Shown piece after piece: positions 1 through 11,884 of a stretch of 64,000 nt of DNA. Under the pieces are notes generated by a model. That model was not told the origin of the DNA. It searched no databases and saw only the letters and a list, made by a program, of their open reading frames with translations. Each line of letters opens with the position of its first letter. Position 1 is the first letter of the stretch. Both the position numbers and the translations under genes were made by a program. Source of the stretch: Pistacia vera (Eukaryota > Streptophyta > Magnoliopsida > Sapindales > Anacardiaceae); the NCBI RefSeq assembly GCF_008641045.1, contig NW_022196018.1:1032501-1096500 (forward strand), in the 5' to 3' direction.

Positions 1-1871
1 ATCCGCCTCCAGTGTTCTCTTCTGCTTCTTGGTATTTTCCCACAACCGAGCTCTTTCTTTCTCTACCTTCTTGGCCCGTTCGGAGTTCGCTTGTAGCTCC
101 TGCTTTTTCTCGCCACACTCTTTGGTGAGTCTAGCCATTGTCCTTTTGAGCTCTTTGATCTCTTCTCCTCTCTTCTCGAACTCGGCCTTCTGGAACTCTA
201 CTGTACGAAGGGTAGAGTTCATTTCTATCAGGTACTGGTTCACCTGGATGTCCCCAGCAGAGTCTAGGTCGGTCTTCTGTTAGGCCAAGTGCAGGATGAA
301 CAGGGATTGCATGGGAAAGAAAACAAGGGTTAAACTCCATTGTTCTGAAAAAACATAAAGGGCATAAAAACCAATCGATATTGGGAAATCCTCGATGAGG
401 ACGGGCTGCCTTATCTGGCTTTGCAGCTAGAGCGCTGCAGTAATTAGGTCTATAGGTCGGGAGGCCACAAACTCTTCAAAAGCCACAGCAAGTTGGCACT
501 CCAGTAGGGTGTACACCACCAGCTGCAAGTGTTCCAGAAGTTGTCTCATGGAGTCCAGCACGGGTGTGTCAGCCCCTAAAGGAGCGAGCACCTCGCCAAC
601 CGGCTCTTTGCCTGCTCTCCTTCGCGGACCGTCGCCTCCCCCTGTCCCCTACGCGAGCGCTTTGGGACTATTGTAATGTCAGGTGCGGGCCTCAAGGTCA
701 CCCTCAAGCGAGAGGCCTGGTAAGGCTACGACCTCCCGGGTTACACCCTCGAGCCTTCTGGTTCAGACTCTGATTCCTCAGCTCGCAACTGCTTTCTCTT
801 CCTAGTTTTTTGCCCCATAGTTTTCTACCTAAGGGCACAAGCAGCCGCGAGCCGGGAAGCTTCCCCTGGTCAGTCTATGGGTGTTCGCGCTCCCTCCTAT
901 GTCCCTCCGATGGGGGTATCGCCAGGGATCACCTCGGTTGGCTTAGTGGGGGTGACCCAGGGAAAAACGAACCCCCTAGCCTTTATCGACGATTTTAGGA
1001 CTCTGGGTGGCATGGTCGCTGCATGAAAGTATGATTAGTGAAAAAGGTCATTGCATGCAAAAGAAAAACTTTTAAAGTGCGGAAACACTTACGAACTAAA
1101 GGTTCTAGAGATGCTTTAGAATTGAAGAAACTGTATTTCCTCAGGTTGGCAGTTGTCACAAGCAGTCTCGCATCACGACTTTGCTCAGGCAGATTATCAA
1201 ATGCTACTATTCAGTCGAAATCAGTTAGGGCCGACAACCTGATCGTCTTGTTTCTTGCAAAGAGATGGAAAAGTTCGTCAGAAAGCAAAGACTGAAGGAA
1301 AAGAAAAAATTGGCAAAGTAAAAGAGGGGAAAACCTACTCAATTCCCTAAATTGGCAGACGCCAATATATTGAAAAAAGAAAAATTTGGTTTCGTAGGCC
1401 CTGACATTACTAGGGTAACCAAATATGCTTCCCGTGATCGTGGATCGCTTCGAGAGATAGATAGAGTCTTTGTCCTTGCTCTTTTTCAGATAATAGGAGC
1501 ATGCAAGCTCCAGCACAATCAGCTGGCCGAGGCCATTCTCGCCATATGCGATATACATAGCCACAACTATCATATACGCATTGGGCATCAGTTGCAGTGG
1601 TGCGACCTCAAAGTGATCAAAGATTGACCTAATAAAGGGGTGAAAAGGTATCAATGTCCCGCATTTGAAAATCGCCTCGAAGATCACAGCCATTCCTTCT
1701 AAGGGATTCCAAGTTGTATACGTTCTATGCTGTAGACGTGCATATTGGTCTACTTCCTTCTGTATTTCATCTCGGGTGGCCACTGATAGGATCTCCTGCA
1801 CGGGACTCGTTGGGGCGTCCTACGCCTACAAGCTCATCTCTTTGATTGTTTTGGTCGCTGAGGCATCCATT
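1..1871 (-). pseudogene. Decayed antisense gene of a Tat-type gypsy element
   Basis: The minus strand carries a broken gene that starts at the ATG at 1871-1869. It reads through a pair of in-frame TAG codons (1820-1828) into a stretch of about 190 codons that is open from 1819 down to about 1211. That stretch contains the pattern IPFHPFIRSIFDHFEVAPLQ followed by PNAY, which resembles the putative gypsy-type transposon family (PF04195-like) found in plant retroelements. From about 283 down to 1 the same strand is open again and encodes a charged coiled coil rich in E, K and R, running off the window edge. The part between 300 and 1200 holds no long frame and may be introns or decay. The LTR at 2890-3650 lies on the opposite strand, so the gene is antisense to its element. 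The family call is by eye. Confidence 0.55.
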
Positions 1872-2101
1872 TCTCCTGCAGTCTAAAAAAGGGGCGACAC
1901 GCAGAAATAACTCAGTCTTCGTACAGTATTTCGTACGACGACGTGGAAGAATAAAAGAAACCCTAGTGTACCTTCCTTAAACCTTAGAAAAACCTTAAAA
2001 AAACCCTTGGGGACCACCCCCAAGGATTCGTGCCCTAAATGCTTACTCTTTATGAAAGAAAAAGCCTTCTCCTCACAACTGCCCATAAACACGCACCACA
2101 A

Positions 2102-2640
2102 AGGTTTACCAAATAGTTCACACCCCTCATTATCGTCAAGACAAGCTATCTACTGAGCAGAAAAGAAAAGTAAAGGAGAAATCCTCCTTACCTCTTGGTT
2201 GTGGGGAACGAACTTCCTGTTATAAACAAAAGGTGTGCACCAACTGGAAAATAAGGAGACTGTACTCGTGAGAGCTTTGTTCTTTCTCTGGAAATATGAG
2301 TTTGTGACAATGCTTGAGGAGAGCCTGGGGTTTTATAGGGGGAGGAAACGACGATTGATTTTCCCTAAGTTAAGTGACGCTTGGACGGAATACGTTTCTC
2401 GCCATTGATTGCAACCACGTGTCATCAATCTGGGAGAAGAAGTAACCGCCACGCTTCGAGAATGTCAATTGATGCTTCCCTCCATTGGAATAAACAAGCG
2501 ACGACTCGATTACCTCCTCCACATTAAATGCGCCCTCATCCGCATTTAATGCCTTGAAATGGAATGTCGTTTCAGCATGACTTGCATTTAATGCGCATGG
2601 CTGGCACTTATTGTGCACTAGACGCGTCTGTCAGAATAAA
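2102..2640. other. Upstream region of the antisense gene, no gene seen
   Basis: No convincing coding frame was found here. A TATA-like sequence on the minus strand (CTATAAAACC, near 2330-2340) lies about 460 bases upstream of the ATG at 1871 and could be the promoter of the antisense gene. The rest is internal sequence of the same retroelement. Confidence 0.35.
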
Positions 2641-2889
2641 TATTATTTTATTAAACGGATTAGCTGTCAAGCGCAACGGATAACATCTGAAGAGGTCGTT
2701 TGGGCATAATACTCTTCGTCGCGTATCAATTATGAGACAATGCAACTCCTTGTCTTTGGTAAAAATATGCTAAGTATTATCAGGTCATAGACCGTAGATG
2801 AGATTTGAAGCGCATCGGTACAGCACTGAATGGGGTCTGATCCAAGTTATCGACTTTGTGGAAAAAAGCCACCTCAGGTCACTTACAGA

Positions 2890-3371
2890 GGCATGTGTTG
2901 CGACCTCCTTGCAGCTCGGTTAGCTCGACCAAGAGTCATTTAGGACAAGTCAAGTCGTGGCATAATTATGAAGTTCGCAAGGTTCAATCCTTAAACCTTA
3001 AAAACTAAGGGACTTCTGTTGTGCCTGAAAAGTTAGGGCTGACGTGGACTCTCGTCAGCAAGAGCCAATCAAGGTTCAGGAAGGTTTTGTGCTGTCCAGG
3101 CACTGCCACGTCGCGCAGTGACGCAAGGGGTATGGTTCTTATCAGTGTAGTAGGTGAGTGCCAAGCTTGTGAGTGGTTAGGAATTAGCCACTTGCCCAAG
3201 CCCTGCACAATTTGAGGATATTTCTCATGCAGACCACCAATGAGATGCAAAGAAAGATTTGCACGGCACCTACCCACTTGCAGACTTATAATGATTACCT
3301 TGAACTCTCCCATTATAAATAGAGGACACCCCTCTCATTTGCGGGATTGGTTAATCTTAGTCTAAAATAGC

Positions 3372-3409
<38 letters not shown>

Positions 3410-3650
3410 ACTCTCTCTCTCTCTTTGTATTCTCTCTAGATTATAACTCAGGTCGTTGCACGCGACCTGATTTTACCCATCTATTAATACAATAGCAGTG
3501 GACGTAGGATTCGCTTTTGAGAATCCAAACCACTTTAAATATCGCTTCTTATTCATTGTATCATTTCATGTTTCCTTATCACATGTGATTTCTAAGTCCG
3601 CTTAGCACTTTACACGTGCAAGTCGTTGGTGTCAAAATCAAGCATCAACA
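2890..3650 (+). mobile_element. LTR of a gypsy-type element, probably its 3' LTR
   Basis: The sequence has LTR layout on the plus strand: a TATA box (TATAAATAG) at about 3314-3322, a CT-rich leader region, and an end at about 3650 reading ...AAGCATCAACA. No primer binding site follows the end, so this is a 3' LTR or a solo LTR. The left border was not fixed; TGTTGCGACC at about 2893 is one candidate because the LTR end reads TGTTGATG on the other strand, but the LTR could start as early as 2630. The antisense gene to the left fits a 3' LTR of an element whose body lies before the window. Confidence 0.5.
3371..3425. repeat. AC and CT microsatellite in the LTR
   Basis: About sixteen AC units are followed by a short imperfect part and seven CT units. 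It lies just downstream of the LTR TATA box, in the expected transcribed part of the LTR. Confidence 0.95.
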
Positions 3651-4065
3651 AATTTCTTCATCACCTTGATATCCTACACATTTCATGTTATCCATACATT
3701 CATACAATAAGATTAATATATTTTTTATGATACGCACGGTTGAGCAGCTTCAGCTTCTTGAGCTGAAGTTGTGTTTAATTTACGTTCATTAGCTAGAAAT
3801 AATGGTTTGTGCTTTTTGTTTGTTCTTCTCTTGTCTTCTTTGTTTTGTTGTGTATTGATTAAGTTTGCCCGACCAGAAACTTCAATTTTTTTCAAAAAAA
3901 AGGCAAAATTCATCGAAACCTCCTATGGCTATGTCCTAACCTTCTTCTCCTAATCCTTCCAACTAAAATTTGTCCGCCATTATTTAAAGGCTTATCACCT
4001 TCTTTATCAGTTAACTTGTACCTCATAATTTGTCTTCATTTTGGGCTTATACACTTACTATTTTA
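3651..4065. other. Spacer of unknown origin
   Basis: No gene was recognised. The sequence ends at about 4066, where similarity to the SnRK2 intron 8 sequence at 13083 starts abruptly. Left of that point the two regions share nothing, so this is a rearrangement or assembly junction. Confidence 0.5.
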
Positions 4066-4316
4066 GGTCTCTCAAAGCCAGTAAATATTGCAGCTGACAT
4101 ATTGGTTGTTCCTATACTACTATATGTCCAAGTTAAACAAGGGAATTCATTGAACTAAAATTCAGATGAGATGGATTGAAGACCATAAAGGCATCTCACA
4201 GAACCTTCTAGAGATATTCAAAAGCCAACGGCACACTATAGTTGCAATATATCATGATGGGCTCATAGAAATGATTGAAAAAAAAAAAAAATAGTAACTT
4301 CAATGGTCATACATAC

Positions 4317-7310
4317 CCTTGCTGGATTTGCAACAAATATGCGAGAGAGTAAGTGTCTGCAATCTTGAGATATGTGCACATAGTCTGGGATTTTGTACTG
4401 AACAGCCATTATCCGCTGCAGAAGATAACAAAGAGGGAAAATAAACGTTAAAATGAAAGACGCTGGATATTATCAAATATTATAAAGAGGGAGAGATAAT
4501 TTACCTGAATTGTTTTCCTGAAATTCTTGGGGTCCTCCTGGTCCTCAAAAGGGTATGCACCCACTAGCATAACATAAAGAGTGACTCCACATGACCATAC
4601 ATCCGCCAACTAAACAAATGCAGTAAGAACCAACATATTAGAACTAACATTTACAAGTTCACTTGTGTCTAAAAATAATGAGTTCTAGGCATTTCAATAT
4701 TGTTATGAACATACTTCTCCAAGGACCAATTGGTTAGTCGGAGACAACAAAAATGTTTATATTTTTCTTTACTTTCTATGTAAAATCATTTTCAAATAGA
4801 AAATTGCTTATTGCTAGTTATTATGTGAAGAAGCATGCAAGCCAATAAAAACTTCCATTATGCAGACAAGAAACCTAGCTCTCCTGGAACCTTGTAATAG
4901 ATTAACCAGACTGAAACTCCCATAAATTTTTCTCTTTATTAGAGGATTAAATAAAGAACTAAAATGCTAGATCCAAGAAAGTTACCAGTGACATCTGGGA
5001 CAGGTAAAATACAACTATTAATTGGAAAACTACTTTTATACAAGGAAAACCTTCCTAATTGAAAGATTTGAAAAAACATAATCAACATAATCCTGAGTAC
5101 AATTCCAAAAGCAAATAGAGAAAGTCTTTCTGTGTACTTTTTTTTTTTTTTTTCTTGTTTATCAACGTAATCAGCCAATTTTAGGCAAGCCATCCACCTA
5201 ATCAACAATTAAGAAAGGTAAGTACACATCCTTATCCAGAATCAAATCAAGATTTTTACTTCAGTGCAGATTTCCAATTATATTTAAATCTGTCAGCAGA
5301 TGATCTTTGCTTAACTTTGCTTAGATGTCCAGCCTTATCCAACTTTCATGATATTTCAAAGTTTTACATTTACGGGGTTGACTTTCAAACCTCTAAACAT
5401 AGATCACTTGTGAAACCTATTGGCAACAAGTAACACAATCATTGATCAAACACATCACAGAAAAGTGTGTATAACAACCTCAAACATACATTTACATAAC
5501 CTACCATTTACCTTTTTTAATAACCAAAGGTCATAATAAAATATTATAAATTATGTAAACTACTACTTCACTTGCAATTCATTGCTTAGTCTAATCTAAA
5601 ATACATACAAGTGTGTGCTGGTCTTTGGCCCTTAGCTGAAGAAATTACAAAATTAAGTTGTTGCAAACTGAAATAACAAAAACTCAACTGTCAAACAATT
5701 GGCCAAATATTAGTGGGCCTAAGGAAGACCCTATTGATTTTAATACGGTTCAACAAACAGTAGGCAAGCCTTCATCTTAGGCTACAACCGATAACCAAGC
5801 AGTTTGACACATGGAATGTCTATAAAGTCTAAATGAAAATAATTAACTAAGATAAGGATATGAAAGTGACATTAAAATAAATAAAAAAGGAAACAATAAT
5901 ATGTGCTACTTAGTTAGCATGTGCATTGATTTAGTTACAACACGCATAGGGCATAAAATAATCTTCTCCGGTGGGACAGATACAAAGACATCACATCTCC
6001 TTTACCTTGAAAAATATTTAAAAGAGAGGTAATTAACTTTTAAAAGTACAAAAAGTTTAGTGGTGCCAAAAGAGATAAGAGTCATGCACCCAAAAAATAA
6101 TGGATGCACACTCATCCCAGGTAGAACCTGCCCCTTGATTTGATTGCATATTAGTAATCAAACTCAAATGTGGCACACTAGATCCATGAGTCATCATCTA
6201 AAATAAAATAAAAAAATAAATAAACAAATGCTAGGCAAATTCAATATCTCCATTAATATGAAAAAATAATTAAAAAGACTAACTTACTTTGCCATCATAT
6301 TCTCGCCGAGAAAGAACTTCCGGTGCAATATATGCCGGAGTTCCAACTGTGGATTTGGGCCTTGAATGCAACAGAGATGACTATACCACAGGATAGAAAA
6401 GAACAGATAAATAAACAAAAAAAAAAAAGCAAACAAGATAACCACAAAGACAAACAAGATTTACAGAGCAATTGAAATCCATTTCAAAACCTTAGAGTAA
6501 CCAAAATCACAGATTTTCAAACGCGGTGCAGCGCTTCCATCAAGCAGGGTATTTTCCAGCTTCAGATCTCTATGGCATATTTGCTGATATGCAAAACGTA
6601 AAAACAAACAAATTAATTACATTTGCTCATCATAGTTCAATGCACAGAAAGATTTGATTTACTATATTTGCAATGACAGATTTACCATTGAATGGCAAAA
6701 ATGGACACCTGAAATGAGCTGCTGAAAGAAATATCTAGCCTGCCATAAAGAAACCAAAACATCACACACTACCAAATAATAAATATAGATAGAACAAGTA
6801 AAAAAGACAAAGGGTAAGAGAAAATTAACCTCATCTTCACTGAATCTACCAGCATTACAGATTCGTTCAAAGAGCTCTCCACCAGCAGCATACTCCATCA
6901 CAATTGCCAAATGTGTAGGAGTCAAAACCACCTGAAAAAATCCAAACCCCACAACACAAATAATTAATTAATTCAAATTATATCAAATAATAAATTCTCA
7001 ACCAATAATCCAAAAAAAAAAATTGCCTCTTTGAACCGGATAATATTGGGGTGCCGAAGTGATCTGTGATTTATAATCTCTCTAGCAACATTCTCGTCAA
7101 TCTGCAAATCATTCAATAACAAATTTCTAAAACATAATTTCAAGAAATAAAAAGAAAAAAAAAAATTGTAAAGAAATTAAAGAAGCTAACTTTATGGCCT
7201 CGGTCAATATATTTCATAGCGACAAGCTCTTTAGTCTCCTTGTTTCGCATAAGCCGGGCAATCCCGAAATTCCCAGCACCCAAATCCTTAACAACTTGAT
7301 ATTTTTCCAT
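4317..7310 (-). CDS. SnRK2: SnRK2 protein kinase, group 1, exons 1-8 (clean copy)
   Basis: Serine/threonine kinase of the plant SnRK2 family, activated by osmotic stress and acting in cytoplasm and nucleus. Exons read on the minus strand: 7310-7191, 7101-7027, 6931-6830, 6739-6686, 6583-6491, 6380-6288, 4609-4505 and 4415-4317. All join in frame and give residues 1-247. Visible motifs are the glycine loop GAGNFG (11-16), the ATP lysine in VAMKY (33), HRDLKLEN (121-128), DFG (143-145), activation-loop serine and threonine in PKSTVGTP (158-159) and APE (167-169). Intron 2 has a GC donor. Intron 6 is 1.68 kb. The last exon is missing here: similarity to the other copy stops inside intron 8 at about 4066, and a matching exon 9 lies at 11885-12211. 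With it the protein is 355 residues, the normal length. The acidic tail points to the SnRK2.4/2.10 (ABA-independent) group. Confidence 0.93.
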
Positions 7311-7370
7311 GATCGAAGGCAACCCAACTGAGATCTCTTAAAATTTGAATGGGAGGAAATAAAGGAGAGG

Positions 7371-7463
7371 TTTTTATAGAGGGAATTGATGGAGTAAAGA
7401 AGTGAAAGTGATGTGGAGAGAGAGAGAGAGAGAGAGAGAGTGTGTGTGGGAGAGATGCACGTG
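7371..7463 (-). promoter_or_regulatory. SnRK2 core promoter with TATA box and G-box
   Basis: On the minus strand a TATA box (CTATAAAAACC) lies at about 7370-7380, some 60-70 bases before the ATG at 7310. Further upstream is a CT-rich microsatellite (about 7418-7441) and then a palindromic CACGTG G-box at 7458-7463, in the context CCACGTGC, which contains the ABRE core. G-box and ABRE cores bind bZIP factors in ABA and light responses. Whether they act here is inference. Confidence 0.6.
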
Positions 7464-7787
7464 GAGAAGTTATAGAAAAATGAAGAAAAGAGAAAGGGAA
7501 ATGGGCATTAACGGAGGATTATGGGAATCCATAAAAACCAGCTTGAATCCAACAAGAGCCTCTTCAATCAGCTCATCATTTTAATAATTTTTAATAACGG
7601 ATCTCCAAAAACGCCGATGTGGTAGGAGACAAAATGCGGGTTTATTTTTGACTTTTTGCATGCCGTTTTCCTAAGCCATCAGATCAACTTGACCCTCGTT
7701 ATACAAATTTATTTATGTTGATAATATACAAATTATATTTTTTTTAATATTAAAATTCTCTACTGTTGTGACTTTATAGTAAACCAT

Positions 7788-8474
7788 TGTAGACTATAAA
7801 ATCTATTGTCAAATCGAGGGATTGATCCTATGCCATACGAGCTACTAACAACCTGATCGACCTGCACAAACACAAAAAAGGGAATGTAAAGGCTAGATAG
7901 ACACTGTTGTGGTGTTTGTCGTAGCACTCCGATGCTTAAGTCAACAAGGTTGAGAAACGCTATTGAGTGAGGACTAAAGGGAGAGTACCAGAATAATATG
8001 GCAGCTCTTGGGAGCAAGAACTTAGGAGCTAGTAGGTGTTGCGGGTGATTTTTGAATGAATAATGAGGGAGTTTGCCCCTATTTATATAGTGAACCCAAA
8101 AGGTTCGAATCCTAACAGGACTCTGAGTCCTACTAGGTAAAAGAGTCATTCTTAGGAAAGGGATAGGATCTCCTTTCCTTATTGGGTTAGAGATAGGATC
8201 TCCTTGCCTTATTGGGTTAAACTTAACATTAATTATTACAATCCAAGATCCTGATAGAAATGAAAACAGAATAGGATTCTGCTTTCTATTTCGAACTACT
8301 GTGGGCATGACCGACTTAGCTTAACTTGCAGGATAGCCCAACTTATAGAGAGGACAGTTCACAAGGTAGATTTAAGTGTAAGCCCAACCGGAATTGGGCT
8401 AAGGCCTTGGGTTGTTATCTGTATATCTTGTATGTTGAGCCTCATCAGGCCTAACATGATTTTTGGCCCATACA
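7788..8474 (-). mobile_element. 3' LTR of the Tat element, extra clean copy
   Basis: 687 bp with TG...CA ends. It matches the 5' LTR at 30253-30889 and is nearly the same as the LTR at 16708-17381. It is preceded by ACCAT (7783-7787), the target duplication of the full-length element. A TATA box (CTATATAAATAG on the minus strand) lies near 8085. It sits about 480 bases upstream of the SnRK2 start codon. Confidence 0.85.
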
Positions 8475-9235
8475 GTTTGGCTTATATGCAACGAATTGAA
8501 TCTACTTTGGAGAGTAGATTCAATTAGTCGCATATAGGATGCAAATGAGCTGATATTCCTATATGAAGGATTAGACTCAGAACGTTTGCCAATGTCCTTG
8601 GGACATAGATGGTTTGGTTTAGCCATGGCGGCCGAATGGAGCCGAACAAATATTATACAACATTCAACGTTGAATCAGATATGGTCTATTGATGCAGTCA
8701 TTCAGCTCAGCAAATTATCCTAGAGGAATTATGTCAGCTAGATCATTCAAAGCATGAGGTGACTTGTACAAATGCTTGAAGGTGGGAGTGTATTATGCTG
8801 TCGCACCCGCCGAGCAGGGTAAATTGGTCGAGCGTATGGAGAGTAAGATACTGATCGATATGATAACAACTTACCTAAGACGAGCCGAACGGTGTCGTCT
8901 TTAGGAACGCCAAACTCATCAGCTTATTGTTAGCGTCCCTTGGAAGGATAGACTTGTGTGGCCCAACTTGCTAACATACCTCAACCGAGCTGAAGCAAGA
9001 AATGGCAAGGTTATTGGAATTGATGATTAGATGACTAATAGCATCATACGGTAGGTGCATACAAACTGTTTTGACTGATAGGAGCAGGGCTTTTCAGATC
9101 CACAAACAAAACGAACTTTGGTGTCTGGCCATGCCGGGCCATATGATGGAGTATCACGGATATGCTAGGAGGAACGATGTATGTTGCCACGTGTTTCATC
9201 CCACACGAATCATACGTGCGGATGCGAAAGGAATT
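8475..9235 (-). mobile_element. 3' internal part of the Tat element, truncated copy
   Basis: This non-coding stretch matches 17382-18110 with scattered single-base gaps in the latter. It begins with a foldback at 8484-8535 next to the LTR and stops at about 9235, where SnRK2 intron 8 sequence starts abruptly. No convincing protein frame was seen. Confidence 0.7.
8484..8535. repeat. Perfect foldback beside the 3' LTR
   Basis: Two 13-base arms (8494-8506 and 8513-8525, AATTGAATCTACT and its complement) enclose a 6-base loop. Outside a 4-base mismatch, further arms ATATGC and GCATAT pair. The same structure is present next to the LTR at about 17390-17442. Confidence 0.85.
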
Positions 9236-9424
9236 TCGAAAAAAGTTAAACAAGGAATTCATTGAACTAAATCCAGATGAGATGGATTGAAGACCATAAA
9301 GGCATCTCACAGAACCTTCTAGAGATATTCAAAAGCCAACGGCACACTATAGTTGCAATATATCATGATGGGCTCATAGAAATGATTGAAAAAAAAAAAA
9401 AAGTAACTTCAATGGTCATACATA

Positions 9425-11815
9425 CCCTTGCTGATTTGCAACAAATATGCGAGAGAGTAAGTGTCTGCAATCTTGAGATATGTGCACATAGTCTGGGATT
9501 TTGTACTGAACAGCCATTATCCGCGAAGATAACAAAGAGGGAAAATAAACGTTAAAATGAAAGTGCTGGATATTATCAAATATTATAAGAGGGAGAGATA
9601 ATTTACCTGAATTGTTTTTCCTGAAATTCTTGGGGTCCTCCTGGTCCTCAAAGGGTATGCACCCACTAGCATAACATAAGAGTGACTCCACATGACCACA
9701 TACATCCGCCAACTAAACAATGCAGTAAGAACCAACATATTAGAACATAACATTTACAAGTTCACTTGTGTCTAAAATAATGAGTTCTAGGCATTTCAAT
9801 ATTGTTATAACATACTTCTCCAAGGACCAATTGGTTAGTCGAGACAAAAAATGTTTTATTTTTTCTTTACTTTCTATGTAAAATCATTTCAAATAGAAAA
9901 TTGCTTATTGCTATATTATTATGTGAAAAAGATGCAAGCCAATAAAACTTCCATTATGCAGACGAGACATCTAGCTCTCCTAGAACCTTGTACTATATTA
10001 ACCAACTGAAACTCCCATAAATTTTTCTCTTTATTAGAGGATTAAATAAAAACTAAAATGCTAGATCCAAGAAAGTTACCAGTGACATCTGGACAGTAAA
10101 ATACAACTATTAATTGGAAACTACTTTATTTATACAAGAAACCTTCCTAATTGAAAGATTTGAAAAAACATAATCAACATAATCCTGAGTACAATTCCAA
10201 AGCAAATAGAGAAAGTCTTAGCACGAGAGAAAGTCTTTCTGTTGTAATCATTTTTTTTTTTTTTTTTTCTGTTTATCAACGTAATCAGCCAATTTAGGCA
10301 AGCCATTCACCCAATCAACAATTAAGAAAGTTAAGTACACATCCTATCCAGAATCAAATCAAGATTTGTACTTCAGTGCAGATTTCCAATTATATTTAAA
10401 TCTGTCAGCAGATGATCTTTGCTTAACTTTGCTTAGATGTCCCCTTATCCAACTTTCATGATATTTCAAAGTTTTACATTTACGGGGTTGACTTTCAAAC
10501 CTCTAAACATAGATCACTTGTGAACCTTGGCAACAGTACACAATCATTATCAAACACATCACAGAAAAGTGTGTATAACACCTCAAACATACATTTACAT
10601 AACCTACCATTTACCTTTTTTAACCAAAGGTCATAATAAATATTATAAATTATGTAAACTACTACTTCACTTGCAATTCATTGCTTAGTCTAATCTAAAA
10701 TACATACAAGTGAGTGCTGGTCTTTGGCGCTTAGCTGAAGAAATTACAAAATTAAGTTGTTGCAAAGTGAAATAACAAAACTCAACTGTCAAACAGTTGG
10801 CCAAATATTAGAGGGCCCAAGGAAGACCCTATTGATTTAATACGGTTCAACAAAAGTAGGCAAGCCTTCATCTTAGGCTACAACCGATAACCAAGCAGTT
10901 TGACCATGGAATGTCATAAAGTCTAAACGAAAAATAATTACTAAGTTAAGGATATGAAAGTGACATTAAAATATTAAAAAGGAAACATAATTATGTGCTA
11001 CTTAGTTTAGCATGTGCATTGATTTAGTTACAAACGCATCAGGGCATAAAATAATCTTCTCCGGTGGACAGATACAAAGAATCCATCTCCTTTACCTTGA
11101 AAAATATTTAAAAGACAGGTAATTCACTTTTAAAAGTACAAAAAGTTTAGTATGTGCCAAAAGAGATAAGAGTCATGCACCAAAAAATAATGGATGCACA
11201 CTCATCCCAGTAGACACCTGCCCCTTGATTTGATTGCATATTAGTAATCAAACTCAAATGTGGCACACTAGATCCATGAGTCATCATCTAAAAATAAAAA
11301 AAAAAAAAATAAACAAATCTAGGCAAATTCAATATCTCCATTAGTATGAAAAAGAATTAAAAAGCTAACTTACTTTGCCATCATATTCTCTCCGAGAAGA
11401 ACTTCCGGTGCAATTATGCCGAGTTCCAACTGTGGATTTGGGCCTTGAATGCACAGAGATGACTATACCACAGGATAGAAAAGAATAGATAAATAAACAA
11501 AAAAAAAGCAACAAGAGATACCACAAACACCAAGATTTACAAGAGCAATTGAAATCCATTTCAAAACCTTAGAGTAACCAAATCCAAGATTTTCAAACGC
11601 GGTGCAGCGCTTCCATCAAGCAGGGTATTTTCCAGCTTCAGATCTCTATGGCATATTTGCTGATATGCAAATCGTAAACAACACAATTAATTACATTTGC
11701 TCATCATAGTTCACAGCAGAAAGATTTGATTTACTATATTGCAATGACAGATTTACCATTGATGGCAAAAATGGACACCTAAATGAGCTGCTGAAAGAAA
11801 TATCTAGCCTGCCCA
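9425..11815 (-). pseudogene. SnRK2 exons 8-4, partial noisy copy
   Basis: This copy contains exons 8, 7, 6, 5 and 4 of the kinase in the same order as the clean copy, with the surrounding introns (similarity runs 9244-11845). Exons 3-1 and the promoter are absent. Exon 7 and exon 8 carry small indels that break the frame: for example the expected FRKTIQ reads FRKNNSGK, and NPAR reads NQQG. Most differences from the clean copy are losses of one base, in exons and introns alike. That pattern is more like uncorrected long reads than evolutionary decay. Confidence 0.8.
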
Positions 11816-11884
11816 TAAGAAACCAAAACATCAGCACAGCTACCGAATAGAATATTATTAAATATTAATATTATACTCCTCTTT

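Noticed and set aside
1038..1627. Plus-strand frames near the window start
   Set aside because: They lie opposite the antisense gene core and its flank, which has the recognisable family pattern.
3371..3425. AC/CT repeat considered as a CRISPR-like array
   Set aside because: It is a plain dinucleotide microsatellite with no spacers, in a plant LTR.
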